A stretch of 64,000 nucleotides of DNA. It comes from Gleimia europaea ACS-120-V-Col10b. Lineage in GTDB: Bacteria > Actinomycetota > Actinomycetes > Actinomycetales > Actinomycetaceae. The translations under genes and the position numbers were made by a program. This document shows, piece by piece, positions 17,263 through 27,019 of the stretch (within the stretch, counting starts at the first letter, position 1; each line of letters opens with the position of its first letter). The DNA lies in assembly GCF_000411155.1 (NCBI RefSeq), contig NZ_KE150268.1, positions 75,794 through 139,793 on the forward strand, written 5' to 3'. The notes beneath the pieces are model-generated. The model did not search any database. It saw nothing but the letters and a program-made list of their open reading frames with translations, and was not told the DNA's origin.

Positions 17263-18411
17263 GTGACCGAGATTGCCCTGGGGATGCCAAAGGTGAACGG
17301 AGCCCCGTTCCCACGTAAGAAGACGCGTCTAATACACGTGGGGGATATCCCAGTTGGCGGTGGTTCACCGATTTCGGTCCAGTCGATGACCACTACGAAA
17401 ACCACCGATATTGGCGGGACTTTGCAACAGATCGCAGAGCTCACGGCCGCCGGTTGTGACATTGTGCGCGTGGCGGTGCCTTCGGCTGATGATGCGGAGG
17501 CTTTGCCCATTATTGCAAAGCAGTCCACGATCCCCGTGATCGCTGACATTCACTTCCAGCCGCGTTACGTATTTAAGGCGATCGAGGCGGGTTGTGCGGC
17601 TGTGCGCGTAAACCCGGGTAACATCCGCAAGTTTGATGACCAGGTTAAAGACATCACGAAGGCCGCCGCAGATGCGGGCGTGTCTTTGCGTATTGGCGTA
17701 AACGCGGGTTCACTCGATCCCCGCTTGTTGAAGAAGTATGGAAAGGCAACGCCGGAGGCGCTGGCGGAGTCGGCGATGTGGGAGGCATCCTTGTTCGAGG
17801 AGCATGACTTCCACGATTTCAAGATTTCGGTTAAGCACCATGATCCGGTGACGATGATCCGCGCTTACGAGATCCTTTCTGAAAGCGGTGACTGGCCACT
17901 CCACCTCGGTGTGACTGAAGCGGGCCCGCAGTTCCAGGGAACGATCAAATCCGCAACGGCTTTCGGCGCGCTCTTGCGCCAAGGGATTGGCGATACGATT
18001 CGCGTTTCACTGTCGGCCCCTCCGGTTGAGGAGGTCAAGGTGGGTATCGAGATCCTGCAGTCTTTGGGCTTGCGTGAGCGTACCCTCGAAATCGTTTCTT
18101 GCCCGTCTTGTGGTCGTGCGCAGGTGGACGTGTACACGCTCGCAAATGAAGTGAACGAGGGGTTGAAAGACCTCACGGTTCCTTTGCGCGTGGCAGTCAT
18201 GGGCTGTGTCGTGAACGGCCCCGGTGAGGCTCGCGAGGCTGATCTTGGCGTGGCGTCTGGTAACGGTAAGGGACAGATTTTCATTAAGGGCCAGGTGGTA
18301 GATACCGTGCCGGAGGCCGAGATTGTGCCCGCCCTCTTGAAATACGCGAATGAAGTTGCGCAAACTATGGGACTCGAAGAGGGCTCCGGCAGCGTTGACG
18401 TAATCCGCTGA
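17263..18411 (+). CDS. ispG: 4-hydroxy-3-methylbut-2-enyl diphosphate synthase (flavodoxin type)
   Basis: A 4Fe-4S enzyme of the MEP pathway converting MEcPP to HMBPP. Signatures: [45 protein letters not shown]; the cluster cysteines are in SCPSCGR and [10 protein letters not shown]. The protein has 382 residues. GTG 17263 is chosen because GGGAG lies 8 nt upstream; a TTG at 17248 is in frame but overlaps that site. Position after dxr and rip is the standard actinobacterial order. A stem-loop follows the stop. Confidence 0.95.
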   Translation: MTEIALGMPKVNGAPFPRKKTRLIHVGDIPVGGGSPISVQSMTTTKTTDIGGTLQQIAELTAAGCDIVRVAVPSADDAEALPIIAKQSTIPVIADIHFQPRYVFKAIEAGCAAVRVNPGNIRKFDDQVKDITKAAADAGVSLRIGVNAGSLDPRLLKKYGKATPEALAESAMWEASLFEEHDFHDFKISVKHHDPVTMIRAYEILSESGDWPLHLGVTEAGPQFQGTIKSATAFGALLRQGIGDTIRVSLSAPPVEEVKVGIEILQSLGLRERTLEIVSCPSCGRAQVDVYTLANEVNEGLKDLTVPLRVAVMGCVVNGPGEAREADLGVASGNGKGQIFIKGQVVDTVPEAEIVPALLKYANEVAQTMGLEEGSGSVDVIR

Positions 18412-18440
18412 ATCCGCGACTTCCAATATCTTGTTAATTC

Positions 18441-18469
18441 GATGAGAGGCGCCGCCGTTTCCTCTCATC
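18441..18469 (+). terminator. Terminator after ispG
   Basis: GATGAGAGG (18441-18449) pairs perfectly with CCTCTCATC (18461-18469), with an 11-nt loop; no U-tract. Confidence 0.65.
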
Positions 18470-18481
18470 ACCCTTTGCAGT

Positions 18482-18487
18482 TAGGCT
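18482..18487 (+). promoter_or_regulatory. -10 box of proS (leaderless start)
   Basis: TAGGCT ends 7 nt before the proS GTG, so transcription would begin at or next to the start codon. No Shine-Dalgarno is present. TTCCTC (18459-18464) is at -35 distance but matches poorly. Confidence 0.5.
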
Positions 18488-18494
18488 GGTAAAC

Positions 18495-20306
18495 GTGCTT
18501 ACTAACATGTCTGAGTTTTTCCTGCGGACGCTTCGTGAAGATCCCGCAGATGCGGAAGTTGCAAGCCACAAGCTAATGGTGCGCGCCGGCTACATTCGCC
18601 GTGTGGCTCCAGGCATATACACGTGGTTGCCACTTGGTTTGAAGGTTTTGCGCAACATTGAACAGATTGTGCGCGAAGAGATGGCCGCGATTGGCGCCCA
18701 GGAAGTCCACTTCCCAGCACTACTGCCGCGCGAACCATATGAAAAGACCAACCGGTGGGAAGAGTACGGGCCAAACCTTTTCCGTTTGAAGGACCGCAAG
18801 GATGGGGATTACCTGCTGGCGCCAACGCATGAAGAAATGTTCACGCTCGCGGTTAAGGACATGTACTCCTCCTATAAGGATCTGCCGCTTTCGCTGTATC
18901 AGATTCAGACGAAGTACCGCGATGAAGCGCGTCCGCGTGCGGGTGTGATTCGCGGCCGCGAGTTCGTGATGAAAGACTCCTACAGCTTCGATATCGATGA
19001 TGAGGGGCTAGCAAAGTCGTACGAGTTGCACCGCAAGGCGTATCAGCGCGTGTTTGAGCGTCTTGGTTTGCCGTTTGTGATTGTGGCCGCGCAGTCGGGC
19101 GCTATGGGTGGTTCGCGTTCGGAGGAGTTCCTCTACCCGAACCCCATGGGAGAAGACACGTTTGTGCGCTCGCCGGGCGGTTACGCCGCGAACGCGGAGG
19201 CAGTTGTAACGCCGGTTCCAGATCCGGTGGATTACTCGAACACGCCGGCCAAGGAGCTGCGTCATACGCCGGATGCGAAGACGATTGCCGCACTCGTGGA
19301 TCTTTCAAATGAACTGTACCCGCGCGAGGATCGCCCGTGGGAGGCGGCCGACATGCTGAAGTCGTATGTCGTGACGCTGACGCATCCCGATGGCGCGCGC
19401 GAGGTTGTGAACATCGGTATCCCGGGTGACCGGGAGGTGGATGAGAAGCGCCTTGAGGCGGCTTTTGCACCTGCGGAGGTAGAGCAGGCAACGCCTGAGG
19501 ATCTGGCGAAGCATCCGGAGTTGGTGGCGGGTTATTTAGGGCCCGAGGTTGTGGGGCCGAACGCGCCGAAACGCACGGTTGATGAGGACGGCAACCCGAC
19601 GGGTTCGGTGCGGTTCTTCGTTGACCCGCGCGTTGTGGAGGGCACCGCTTGGATCGCCGGCGGTAATAAGGCTGATTACCACGTGTACAACCTGGTGATG
19701 GGCCGCGACTTCACGGCAGATGGCACGGTTGAGGTTGCCGAGGTAAAGGCGGGGGATCCAGCGCCAGATGGTTCGGGTCCGCTAGAGCTTGCGCGCGGTA
19801 TTGAGGTGGCCCACATCTTCCAGCTTGGCCGCAAGTATGCGAAGGCTTTGGACCTGACGGTGTTGGATCAAAATGGCAAGTCGCAGGTGGTTACCATGGG
19901 CTCGTATGGCCTGGGCGTTTCCCGCGTGGTTGCAGCTATGGTTGAGAGTCACCACGATGATCTTGGCTTGTCTTGGCCGATGGTTGTGGCGCCGTTCCAC
20001 CTGCAGGTTCTTGCCGCCGGCAAGGGAGACCAGATCGCTGATACTGCGGCTGACATTTCTCAAGCTGTGTCGGATGCAGGTTTCGATGTGCTTTATGATG
20101 ATCGGCCGAAGGTGTCTGCGGGCGTGAAGTTCGCTGACGCTGAGTTGCTTGGAATGCCCTACGTTTTGGTTGTTGGTCGCGGCCTGAAGAACGGTGTGGT
20201 TGAGTTGCGTGACCGTCGCGGCGGAGTCTCCAAGGAAATTCCGGTTGAAGAAGCAAAGCAGATTATTATTGCCGAGCTTGAAGCAAACAGGGGGTCGGCT
20301 AAGTGA
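18495..20306 (+). CDS. proS: Prolyl-tRNA synthetase (bacterial type with editing domain)
   Basis: A 603-residue class II synthetase charging tRNA-Pro. Motif 1 region [20 protein letters not shown], motif 2 [25 protein letters not shown] segment (about 137-157), the INS editing insertion between motifs 2 and 3 (about 220-400), motif 3 [15 protein letters not shown], and the anticodon-binding domain with [22 protein letters not shown] 18495 agrees with the usual N-terminus and lies 7 nt after a -10 box. def overlaps the stop by 4 nt. Confidence 0.96.
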   Translation: MLTNMSEFFLRTLREDPADAEVASHKLMVRAGYIRRVAPGIYTWLPLGLKVLRNIEQIVREEMAAIGAQEVHFPALLPREPYEKTNRWEEYGPNLFRLKDRKDGDYLLAPTHEEMFTLAVKDMYSSYKDLPLSLYQIQTKYRDEARPRAGVIRGREFVMKDSYSFDIDDEGLAKSYELHRKAYQRVFERLGLPFVIVAAQSGAMGGSRSEEFLYPNPMGEDTFVRSPGGYAANAEAVVTPVPDPVDYSNTPAKELRHTPDAKTIAALVDLSNELYPREDRPWEAADMLKSYVVTLTHPDGAREVVNIGIPGDREVDEKRLEAAFAPAEVEQATPEDLAKHPELVAGYLGPEVVGPNAPKRTVDEDGNPTGSVRFFVDPRVVEGTAWIAGGNKADYHVYNLVMGRDFTADGTVEVAEVKAGDPAPDGSGPLELARGIEVAHIFQLGRKYAKALDLTVLDQNGKSQVVTMGSYGLGVSRVVAAMVESHHDDLGLSWPMVVAPFHLQVLAAGKGDQIADTAADISQAVSDAGFDVLYDDRPKVSAGVKFADAELLGMPYVLVVGRGLKNGVVELRDRRGGVSKEIPVEEAKQIIIAELEANRGSAK

Positions 20307-20791
20307 CGTACCGCGAGATTAGGGTTATTGGCGATCCGATTTTGCGCACGCCGTGCGAGTGGATCACGGATATCGACGATTCGGTGAAGAGCCTCGTTGA
20401 GGACCTGCTAGAGAATGTCGATGAAGAGGGCCGCGCCGGCCTCGCAGCTCCGCAAATTGGTGTTGGTTTGCGCGCTTTTTCTTGGAATATCGACGGCGAG
20501 ATTGGTTACGTGTTGAACCCGAAACTGGTCGAGGTTTCCAAAGACGAGTTCCAAAATGGCGACGAGGGATGCTTGTCGGTTCCAGGACTTTGGTTTCCAA
20601 CCGAGCGTGCCTGGTACGCCCGCGTTGAGGGAATAGACCTCGATGGTAAGAAGGTCGTGGTTGAGGGTGAAGAACTGATGGGACGCTGCCTACAGCACGA
20701 GACCGACCACCTGGAGGGAATGCTGTACCTAGATCGGTTGGATCGCGCAACGCGCAAGAAGGCACTGCGCCAGGTTCGCGAGATGATGTAA
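20303..20791 (+). CDS. def: Peptide deformylase
   Basis: This metalloenzyme removes the formyl group from new N-termini. The three family motifs are intact: [20 protein letters not shown] and [12 protein letters not shown] (the metal ligands are Cys and the two His). The protein has 162 residues. The GTG start overlaps the proS stop (GTGA), so it is translated by coupling. A UUCG-type terminator follows. The cognate formyl-removal partner, methionine aminopeptidase, is encoded at 40.4 kb. Confidence 0.95.
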   Translation: MTYREIRVIGDPILRTPCEWITDIDDSVKSLVEDLLENVDEEGRAGLAAPQIGVGLRAFSWNIDGEIGYVLNPKLVEVSKDEFQNGDEGCLSVPGLWFPTERAWYARVEGIDLDGKKVVVEGEELMGRCLQHETDHLEGMLYLDRLDRATRKKALRQVREMM

Positions 20792-20811
20792 CAGCGCACT
20801 ACCTGATTGGA

Positions 20812-20833
20812 GAGCCCTGCTTCGGCGGGGCTC
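20812..20833 (+). terminator. Terminator after def
   Basis: GAGCCCTGC-TTCG-GCGGGGCTC: 9-bp stem (one G-U pair) capped by a stable UUCG loop, 20 nt after the stop. Confidence 0.75.
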
Positions 20834-21081
20834 CGTTGGGAGGCAAGGTTCGAAGTCTTGACGCTCACCGACACAGATAGGGATGCGTCTCCGCTTTAAG
20901 GTGGCCATGTCGTGCGCGCGGCTGGCTTCGGGACGTCTGGGGCAGATTTGCGCTACTTGCAGGTCCTAGACTAGCGCGAGAGCAGTTTTTAGGACAGAAT
21001 GGGGACAGCACCGCTGGATCGGTTGGCCTTTGGTTCTTGAGGACGTAGGGGAAGACGAACCTCAAGGAAAAGGGAGGCATC

Positions 21082-21579
21082 ATGTCCGGAAGTTACACCC
21101 GCGGTGTTGTTTTCGTGCACTCATGTCCGCCGGCACTCTGCCCGCACGTTGAGTGGAATGTTGCGTCGGTGCTGGATCAGGAAGTGCGTTTGGAGTGGAC
21201 GCAGCAGGGCGCTGTGCCCGGCCTTATGCGCGCTGAGTTTTCTTGGGTTGGCCCCGTGGGAACGGGGGCGCAGCTGGCGTCCGCGCTCCGGGGGTGGGAC
21301 GATCTGCGCTACGAGATCACCGAGGAGGCCGTACGCGGCTCGGACGGTGCAAGGTGGTGTCATACGCCTGATCTTGGTATTTTCCACGCCCCGATGGACG
21401 CTTCGGGCAATATGATGGTGCCAGAAGATCGCATTCGCTTTGCAATGGAGGCCACTGACCCTGCCGAGCTTCGCGAGCGCCTCAACCTCGCATTGGGCGG
21501 CGCGTGGGATGAGGAGTTGGAACCGTTCAGGTACGCGGGAGACGGCGTTGCTGTGCGTTGGCTCCACCGGGTTGGTTAA
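21082..21579 (+). CDS. DUF3145 family protein
   Basis: A 165-residue soluble protein beginning with TRGVVFVHSCPPALCPHVEW, the hallmark N-terminus of the actinobacterial DUF3145 family; the middle has RYEITEEAVRGSDGARW and the C-terminus is acidic. The function is unknown. In other actinobacteria (for example Micrococcales) DUF3145 closes the fabD-fabH-acpP-fabF fatty acid synthesis cluster. Here only a carrier-like gene follows. ATG is preceded by GGGAGG. The 250-nt leader upstream contains no clear gene and no promoter could be identified with confidence. Confidence 0.88.
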   Translation: MSGSYTRGVVFVHSCPPALCPHVEWNVASVLDQEVRLEWTQQGAVPGLMRAEFSWVGPVGTGAQLASALRGWDDLRYEITEEAVRGSDGARWCHTPDLGIFHAPMDASGNMMVPEDRIRFAMEATDPAELRERLNLALGGAWDEELEPFRYAGDGVAVRWLHRVG

Positions 21580-21591
21580 CGAGGAGGAGCT

Positions 21592-21921
21592 GTGGGAATC
21601 TCTATTGCAGAAATGCTTGGCTACGACCTGTTAGATGAGCAGCCCGATGAGGTGAGCGCCGAGTCTGCAAGTGAAGGTGCGGAAGTTGACGAGGTTGAGG
21701 CAGCAGTGGTTGCCGCCCTCCTCGATGAATCAACCGTTAAGGCTGAGGATTTCCGCTCGGATATGAGTCTTGCCGAGGATTTTGATCTTGATGAGATCGG
21801 CCTGTACGCGGTGGTTGCGGCCGTGGAGCAAGACCTCAAAATCAGTTTGAAAGACGCTGACGTGGCGCAGGTGAAAACACTGGAAGACCTGATTGGTCTT
21901 GCACGCAAAACCAGGGGTTGA
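21592..21921 (+). CDS. Acyl-carrier-protein-like protein lacking the phosphopantetheine serine
   Basis: A 109-residue very acidic protein. Residues 33-107 follow the ACP helix pattern: DEVEAAVVAALL, then SLAEDFDLDEIGLYAVVAAV, then EQDLKISLKDADVAQVKTLE. In ACPs the loop reads DLGLDSL; here the Ser position is occupied by Glu68 (DFDLDEIG), so the prosthetic group cannot attach at the normal site. An extra ~30-residue acidic N-terminus precedes the domain. GTG start with GAGGAGGAG 4 nt upstream, 12 nt after DUF3145, so they form one unit. Either a structural carrier homologue with a new role or a decaying acpP. Confidence 0.7.
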   Translation: MGISIAEMLGYDLLDEQPDEVSAESASEGAEVDEVEAAVVAALLDESTVKAEDFRSDMSLAEDFDLDEIGLYAVVAAVEQDLKISLKDADVAQVKTLEDLIGLARKTRG

Positions 21922-22028
21922 ATCGCCGATTGGGAGTGCGTTCATTAGGGCAAATTAGACTCGATCTGCTAAATCTGTGAGGTAGCGTACATAGACTGGA
22001 CTGTAGGTTCAACCGTTAGGGGTGAGCG

Positions 22029-22736
22029 ATGACAGTCCATGGAAGGGTGTGGCAGCCGCGCAAAAAGGCGCGAGTATTTCCCACTTGGGCGGCGAAGCTG
22101 GCGATGTCGATAACCGGGCTTGTGATGCTCGCGTTCGTATTCGTACATATGCTGGGCAACTTGAAGATTTTTGCGTCGCACGAAGAATACAACGCTTATT
22201 CGAAGTGGTTGCGCGAGGCGTTTACTCCGCTTCTACCGTATGAGGGATTGCTATGGATCGCCCGCATCGTGCTTGGCACTTGCTTGCTTATTCACGTGCT
22301 GTGTGCGCTGCTCGTGTGGAAGAGGTCCCGGGCGAACACCGCAAATGCGCGGCCAAGGGGTTTGACCGGTTATTTCGCTAAGCTGATGCTACCTACGGGG
22401 ATCGTGCTTCTCGCGTTCGTATTCGTACATATCTTGGATCTAACTGTGGGTGCGCTGGTGCAGCCGGCAACGTTCCAACATCCTGACGAGCAGTTCTATG
22501 CGGCAACCAACATGATCGCCTCATTGGATCGGCCGGTGATGGCCGCGTTTTATCTGATAGTGCTACTTGCCCTCGCTATCCATCTGGCGCACGGTTTTGA
22601 GTTGGCGATCAACGACCTCGGAGTGACTTCGAGGTCTTGGCGCAAGTGGATGCGGGCAATCGGGATTCTACTTGCCATATTGATTTTGGTGGGGGACGCG
22701 GCCGTGGTTCTGAGCGCGAATCTAGGAGCGGTGTGA
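22029..22736 (+). CDS. sdhC: Succinate dehydrogenase/fumarate reductase cytochrome b subunit
   Basis: A 235-residue membrane anchor with five hydrophobic helices (about 24-41, 74-97, 120-140, 170-190, 207-229). It anchors SdhAB and carries heme b. Histidines at membrane-helix positions are His40, His89, His134 and His185/188, consistent with a di-heme B-type anchor. The segments LAFVFVH at 34-40 and 128-134 are identical and are encoded by an identical 23-nt sequence (22128-22150 and 22410-22432). GGGGTGAG precedes the ATG. The stop overlaps the sdhA start. Confidence 0.9.
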   Translation: MTVHGRVWQPRKKARVFPTWAAKLAMSITGLVMLAFVFVHMLGNLKIFASHEEYNAYSKWLREAFTPLLPYEGLLWIARIVLGTCLLIHVLCALLVWKRSRANTANARPRGLTGYFAKLMLPTGIVLLAFVFVHILDLTVGALVQPATFQHPDEQFYAATNMIASLDRPVMAAFYLIVLLALAIHLAHGFELAINDLGVTSRSWRKWMRAIGILLAILILVGDAAVVLSANLGAV

Positions 22737-24676
22737 TGACTATTTTGAGAGGCAACATCTTAGACGGGCATGTTCCGCAGGCAAGCGATCCGGCGTCGCG
22801 CTGGGATGAGCACAAGCAGCACATGCGCCTGGTTTCGCCGTCGAATAGGCGGAAGTTCCGCGTGCTCGTGGTTGGTACGGGGCTTGCGGGAGCAGGAGCA
22901 GCCTCCACGCTCGCCGAGCTGGGATATAACGTAACGGCCGTTACCTATCATGATTCGCCAAGGAGGGCACACTCAGTTGCCGCCCAGGGCGGAATTAACG
23001 CGGCGCGCGGTAAGCGCGTGGATGGTGATGGTTTGCTCCGGTTCGTGACGGATACGATCAAAGGAGGGGACTTCCGAGCGCGCGAGGCGGAGGCTTGGCG
23101 CCTCGCTGAGGAATCTAATCGGGTGATCGATCACCTGTCGGCGCACGGTGTGCCGTTTGCGCGCGAGTATGACGGGGCATTGTCGAACCGCTCATTTGGG
23201 GGCGTGCAGGTTTCACGCACGTTCTACTCTCGCGGGCAAACCGGCCAGCAGCTCCAGATCGCAGCGCACCAGTCACTATTGCGTCAAGTGGCGGCCGGGC
23301 GAGTGGAACTGTGGATTCGCCACGAGATGTTAGATCTGATTGTCGAGGACGGCCGAGCAGTGGGCGTGGTGGTGCGCAATCTGATCACGGGTGAGCTCAC
23401 CTGCCTTATGGCCGATGCAGTGGTGCTTGCTACGGGCGGGTACGGCAACGTGTACAAGTATTCGACGTTGGCTAAGAACTCGAACGCGACGGCCGCGTGG
23501 AGGGCGCACCGGCGCGGCGCGGCGATAGCGAATACATCTTTCATCCAGTTCCACCCTACGGCGCTTCCGGTGGAGAACGAATGGCAGTCAAAGACCACTT
23601 TGATGAGTGAGTCTTTGCGCAATGATGGTCGCATTTGGGTTCCAAGCAAGGCTGGCGACGAGCGGCCCGCCAATGAGATTCCGGAGGGGGAGCGCGATTA
23701 CTACTTGGAGCGGAAGTACCCGGCGTTCGGCAACCTCACTCCGCGTGATGTGGCGTCGCGGGCGGCGCGCGAACAGATCATTTCTGGCCACGGGGTTGGC
23801 CCGAATAAGAACGCGGTGAATCTGGATTTTTCTGACGCGATTGCACGGTTGGGTAAGGACGTGTTGAACGAGCGGTATGGCAACCTGTTCGACATGTACT
23901 TCGACGTGACGGGTGAGGATCCGCGTGAAACACCTATGCGTATCGCTCCAGGCGCGCACTTCACCATGGGTGGGCTGTGGGTTGACTACAATCTGATGTC
24001 TACGATTCCGGGTCTGTTCGTTGCGGGCGAGGCCTCTTATGCTTACCACGGGGCGAACCGGCTGGGTGCAAATTCGTTGCTATCGGCCTGTGTGGATGGT
24101 TTCTTTGTGATTCCAAACGTGGTGCCCAACTATTTGGCTACGCTACTGGGTACGCCGCGCCCAGATGCTAATAGTGAGACGGCCCTCTTCACGCTTTCAG
24201 AAGTGAAGAGTCGAATACTGAAGTTGCGGGCGGCAACTGGAAGCACACCCGCAATAGATATTCACGCCGAGCTCGGTAAGATCATGTACGCGCACTGCGG
24301 GGTTTCCCGCTCAAAGGAAGGCTTGGAGCAAGGAATTGAAAAGGTCGGTGACCTGCGGCGAAACTACTTGCAGGATCTGCACGTGACTGGCTCGCAGGCG
24401 AAACTGAATCAGGATCTGGAGCAGGCTCTGCGCGTCCAAGACTACCTGGAACTCGCCCAAACTATGTGCGTTGATGCTTGGCACCGCGAAGAGTCGTGCG
24501 GCGCTCATTTCCGTGAAGAATACAGTTTCGAGGGTGAAGCCGTCAGGAACGACGAACAGTGGATGCACACCACTGCTTGGCGCACCAAGCATTGGGACTC
24601 TGATCCGGTATTCATTGAAGACCGTGAGCCCCTGCATTTCGAAGCGGTTCAGCCGGTAACGAGGAGTTACAAATGA
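22736..24676 (+). CDS. sdhA: Succinate dehydrogenase/fumarate reductase flavoprotein subunit
   Basis: A 646-residue FAD subunit interconverting succinate and fumarate. The dinucleotide fold is VVGTGLAGAGAAS (45-57); covalent FAD His79 lies in RRAHSVAAQGGINAA; QFHPTALP, SRAAREQI, GAHFTMGGLW and GANRLGANSLLSA are catalytic and capping blocks. The N-terminus resembles the long SdhA of the sdhCAB-type actinobacterial and Bacteroides enzymes. ATG 22736 overlaps the sdhC stop by one base (TGATG) and has AGGAG upstream. Direction in vivo (oxidase or reductase) cannot be decided from sequence, but the neighbouring aspartase favours fumarate reduction. Confidence 0.95.
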   Translation: MTILRGNILDGHVPQASDPASRWDEHKQHMRLVSPSNRRKFRVLVVGTGLAGAGAASTLAELGYNVTAVTYHDSPRRAHSVAAQGGINAARGKRVDGDGLLRFVTDTIKGGDFRAREAEAWRLAEESNRVIDHLSAHGVPFAREYDGALSNRSFGGVQVSRTFYSRGQTGQQLQIAAHQSLLRQVAAGRVELWIRHEMLDLIVEDGRAVGVVVRNLITGELTCLMADAVVLATGGYGNVYKYSTLAKNSNATAAWRAHRRGAAIANTSFIQFHPTALPVENEWQSKTTLMSESLRNDGRIWVPSKAGDERPANEIPEGERDYYLERKYPAFGNLTPRDVASRAAREQIISGHGVGPNKNAVNLDFSDAIARLGKDVLNERYGNLFDMYFDVTGEDPRETPMRIAPGAHFTMGGLWVDYNLMSTIPGLFVAGEASYAYHGANRLGANSLLSACVDGFFVIPNVVPNYLATLLGTPRPDANSETALFTLSEVKSRILKLRAATGSTPAIDIHAELGKIMYAHCGVSRSKEGLEQGIEKVGDLRRNYLQDLHVTGSQAKLNQDLEQALRVQDYLELAQTMCVDAWHREESCGAHFREEYSFEGEAVRNDEQWMHTTAWRTKHWDSDPVFIEDREPLHFEAVQPVTRSYK

Positions 24677-25407
24677 TTAAGCTAAAAGTTTGGCGCCAAG
24701 ATCGCCCGGGCGTTCGCGGCCAGTTTAAAATGTACGAGGTCGAGGCTAACCCGAACATGTCATGGCTGGAGCTGCTCGATCATTTGAACGCTCAACGTCT
24801 GCGTGAGGGGAAAGAACCGATCGCGTTTGACTCGGATTGTCGCGAAGGAATCTGCGGCTCGTGTGGCCTGCTTGTAAATGGCCGCCCGCATGGGGACGCA
24901 AAGAATTTGCCCGCGTGCCACCAAAGAGTGGGGGAGCGTAAAGAGGGTGAGGTGGTCACTCTCGAACCGTTGCGCGCCAAGCAGTTCCCGGTAATCAAAG
25001 ATCTAGTGGTGGATCGCTCCGCCCTCGATGAGGTCCTTATGGCCGGAGCATACTCGCACACGAATGCGGGCACGGCTCCGGATGCGGATGAGGCGTATAA
25101 CACGCATGAGGTTGCGGAGATGGCGCTGGATATGGCCGCATGCATCGGGTGTGGGGCGTGTGTTGCGGCATGTCCAAATGGGGCAGCAAACCTGTTCACC
25201 GGGGCGAAACTCGCCCATCTTGCTGCCCTGGAAGTTCCGGGGCGGGCCCGGCGCAAACGCGCCAAAGACATGACGGCCGTCATGGAAGCAAACTTCGGTC
25301 CCTGCTCGCTCTACGGTGAATGTGCAGCCGTGTGTCCGGCGGGGATCCCGCTACGCGCAGTAGCCGCCGTGATGCGCGAGCGGGCCTACGCTCCAGCCCC
25401 GAAATAG
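24673..25407 (+). CDS. sdhB: Succinate dehydrogenase/fumarate reductase iron-sulfur subunit
   Basis: A 244-residue electron-transfer subunit. The [2Fe-2S] motif is SDCREGICGSCG with a distant Cys (PACHQ); the second domain has ACIGCGACVAACPN and a third cluster with GPCSLYGECAAVCPAGIP. It hands electrons between SdhA FAD and the hemes of SdhC. The ATG overlaps the sdhA stop by 4 nt. The last gene of sdhCAB, followed by a 73-nt gap with a perfect palindrome before aspA. Confidence 0.95.
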   Translation: MIKLKVWRQDRPGVRGQFKMYEVEANPNMSWLELLDHLNAQRLREGKEPIAFDSDCREGICGSCGLLVNGRPHGDAKNLPACHQRVGERKEGEVVTLEPLRAKQFPVIKDLVVDRSALDEVLMAGAYSHTNAGTAPDADEAYNTHEVAEMALDMAACIGCGACVAACPNGAANLFTGAKLAHLAALEVPGRARRKRAKDMTAVMEANFGPCSLYGECAAVCPAGIPLRAVAAVMRERAYAPAPK

Positions 25408-25436
25408 GAAGCCACAAAGCGTCAGCCTCGGCCATG

Positions 25437-25452
25437 AATCATATATATGATT
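25437..25452. promoter_or_regulatory. Perfect 16-bp palindrome upstream of aspA
   Basis: AATCATATATATGATT is self-complementary over all 16 bases and sits 29 nt before the aspA start. It is probably a dimeric regulator site controlling aspA; the regulator is unknown. It does not match the FNR consensus exactly. Confidence 0.5.
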
Positions 25453-25480
25453 GTGATGGTGGTAGTGAGAGGGGCTTTGG

Positions 25481-26929
25481 ATGCAAACGCGCACAGAAGT
25501 GGATCTGCTTGGTGAACGGGAAGTTCCAGCTGATGCGTATTGGGGTATCCACACCCTTCGCGCCATCGAAAACTTTCAGATTTCAGGAACTCAGTTAGAG
25601 AGCTATCCGCATTTCATCATCGCGATGGTGCAGGTGAAGAAGGCGGTGGCTCGGGCAAATCGGCGTCTGAAGGTGCTTCCGGAAGACAAGGCGCGCGCCA
25701 TCGAAGCGGCATGCGACAAAATCTTAGAAAGCGATGATTTTTACGATCAGTGGCCACTCGACCTGTTCCAGGGTGGCGCGGGCACGTCCGTAAACATGAA
25801 CACTAACGAGGTGATCGCGAACGTTGCGCTCGAGATGCTGGGGTTCGAAAAGGGTCGCTACGACATTATTCATCCTAATGACGATGTGAATAAGTCGCAG
25901 TCCACCAACGATTCGTACCCCACTGGTTTTCACCTGGCGGTGTATCGCGAGCTTGTGGATTTGCGCCTGTCGGCCTCGCATCTCATGGATGCGTTAGATG
26001 GTAAGGCTCATGAGTTTGCTGACGTGTTGAAGATGGGGCGAACCCAGCTGCAAGATGCTGTGCCGATGACGCTCGGGCAGGAGTTTGAGGCGTTCACCGT
26101 GTCTTTGCGTGAAGAGTTGCGTGTGATTGATCAGGCAGCTGACCTGCTACTGAGCGTAAATCTTGGGGCTACTGCGATCGGCACGGGGCTGAATACGCCG
26201 GAGGGGTATCCGCAGGTTGCGGTGGAAGAGCTGTCGCGGGTAACGGGGGTGCCTTTCCGCAGGGCTTTGAACCTCATCGATGCGACATCTGATACGGGCG
26301 CGTTTGTTTCCGTACACGCAGCGCTAAAACGCCTTGCGGTGAAGCTTTCGAAGATTTGTAACGATCTGCGGCTTTTGTCCTCCGGCCCTACTGCGGGTTT
26401 GCAGGAGATTAATCTGCCACCTATGCAGGCCGGCTCGTCGATTATGCCTGCCAAGGTTAACCCGGTGATCCCAGAGGTGGTGAACCAGGTTTGTTTCAAA
26501 GTGGTGGGCAACGACATGACTGTGACGATGGCCGCTGAGGCCGCCCAGTTGCAACTCAACGTGATGGAGCCGGTTATCGCGCAGGTGCTGTTCGAATCGA
26601 TGCGTCTGCTGGAGAACGCCACGGTGACTCTCGCTGAACGTTGCATCACTGGCATCACAGCTAACAGGGAGCATTTGCACGAGCAGGTGATGGGCTCGAT
26701 CGGCATTGTCACCTACTTTAATGAGCTGATCGGACACCAAAACGGCGACATTATTGGTAAGGAAGCTGCGCGCACGGGCAGGCGAGTTTCCGATCTGATC
26801 GTTGAGCGGGGCTTGTTGCCGCGCGAGGAGGTTGAGGCCATCTTGACGGCGCAAAATCTCGTGTCTCCAGAGTATGAGGGAAGGATTTGGGAGGCCGGCG
26901 AGCGCGGTTTGCCAACTGATGCTTCCTAA
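25481..26929 (+). CDS. aspA: Aspartate ammonia-lyase (aspartase)
   Basis: Aspartase deaminates L-aspartate to fumarate. The 482-residue protein has the fumarase/aspartase superfamily signature [11 protein letters not shown] and matches AspA at [31 protein letters not shown] and [17 protein letters not shown]. Aspartase and fumarase are close paralogues; the N-terminus and [12 protein letters not shown] favour aspartase, and fumarase cannot be fully excluded. The ATG has GAGGGG upstream. Placement after sdhCAB suggests fumarate supply to the quinol-fumarate reductase under anaerobiosis. Confidence 0.9.
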   Translation: MQTRTEVDLLGEREVPADAYWGIHTLRAIENFQISGTQLESYPHFIIAMVQVKKAVARANRRLKVLPEDKARAIEAACDKILESDDFYDQWPLDLFQGGAGTSVNMNTNEVIANVALEMLGFEKGRYDIIHPNDDVNKSQSTNDSYPTGFHLAVYRELVDLRLSASHLMDALDGKAHEFADVLKMGRTQLQDAVPMTLGQEFEAFTVSLREELRVIDQAADLLLSVNLGATAIGTGLNTPEGYPQVAVEELSRVTGVPFRRALNLIDATSDTGAFVSVHAALKRLAVKLSKICNDLRLLSSGPTAGLQEINLPPMQAGSSIMPAKVNPVIPEVVNQVCFKVVGNDMTVTMAAEAAQLQLNVMEPVIAQVLFESMRLLENATVTLAERCITGITANREHLHEQVMGSIGIVTYFNELIGHQNGDIIGKEAARTGRRVSDLIVERGLLPREEVEAILTAQNLVSPEYEGRIWEAGERGLPTDAS

Positions 26930-26964
26930 ACTCGTTGTATCTAAAGTGATTGTTTAGACAGTAA

Positions 26965-27001
26965 AACAGTGTCCCGACGACCACGCCGTCGGGACACTGT
27001 T
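26965..27001. terminator. Bidirectional terminator between aspA and aceE
   Basis: AACAGTGTCCCGACG pairs with CGTCGGGACACTGTT, a 15-bp stem with a 7-nt loop. A flanking AAAA on the left reads as TTTT for aceE on the minus strand, so it is strongest in that direction, and it separates the two convergent genes. Confidence 0.85.
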
Positions 27002-27019
27002 ATGGGATATTCGGCCGGG

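Noticed and set aside
20836..21081. Small RNA gene between def and DUF3145
   Set aside because: The 246-nt stretch has no convincing promoter-terminator pair or conserved hairpin visible by eye; left unannotated.
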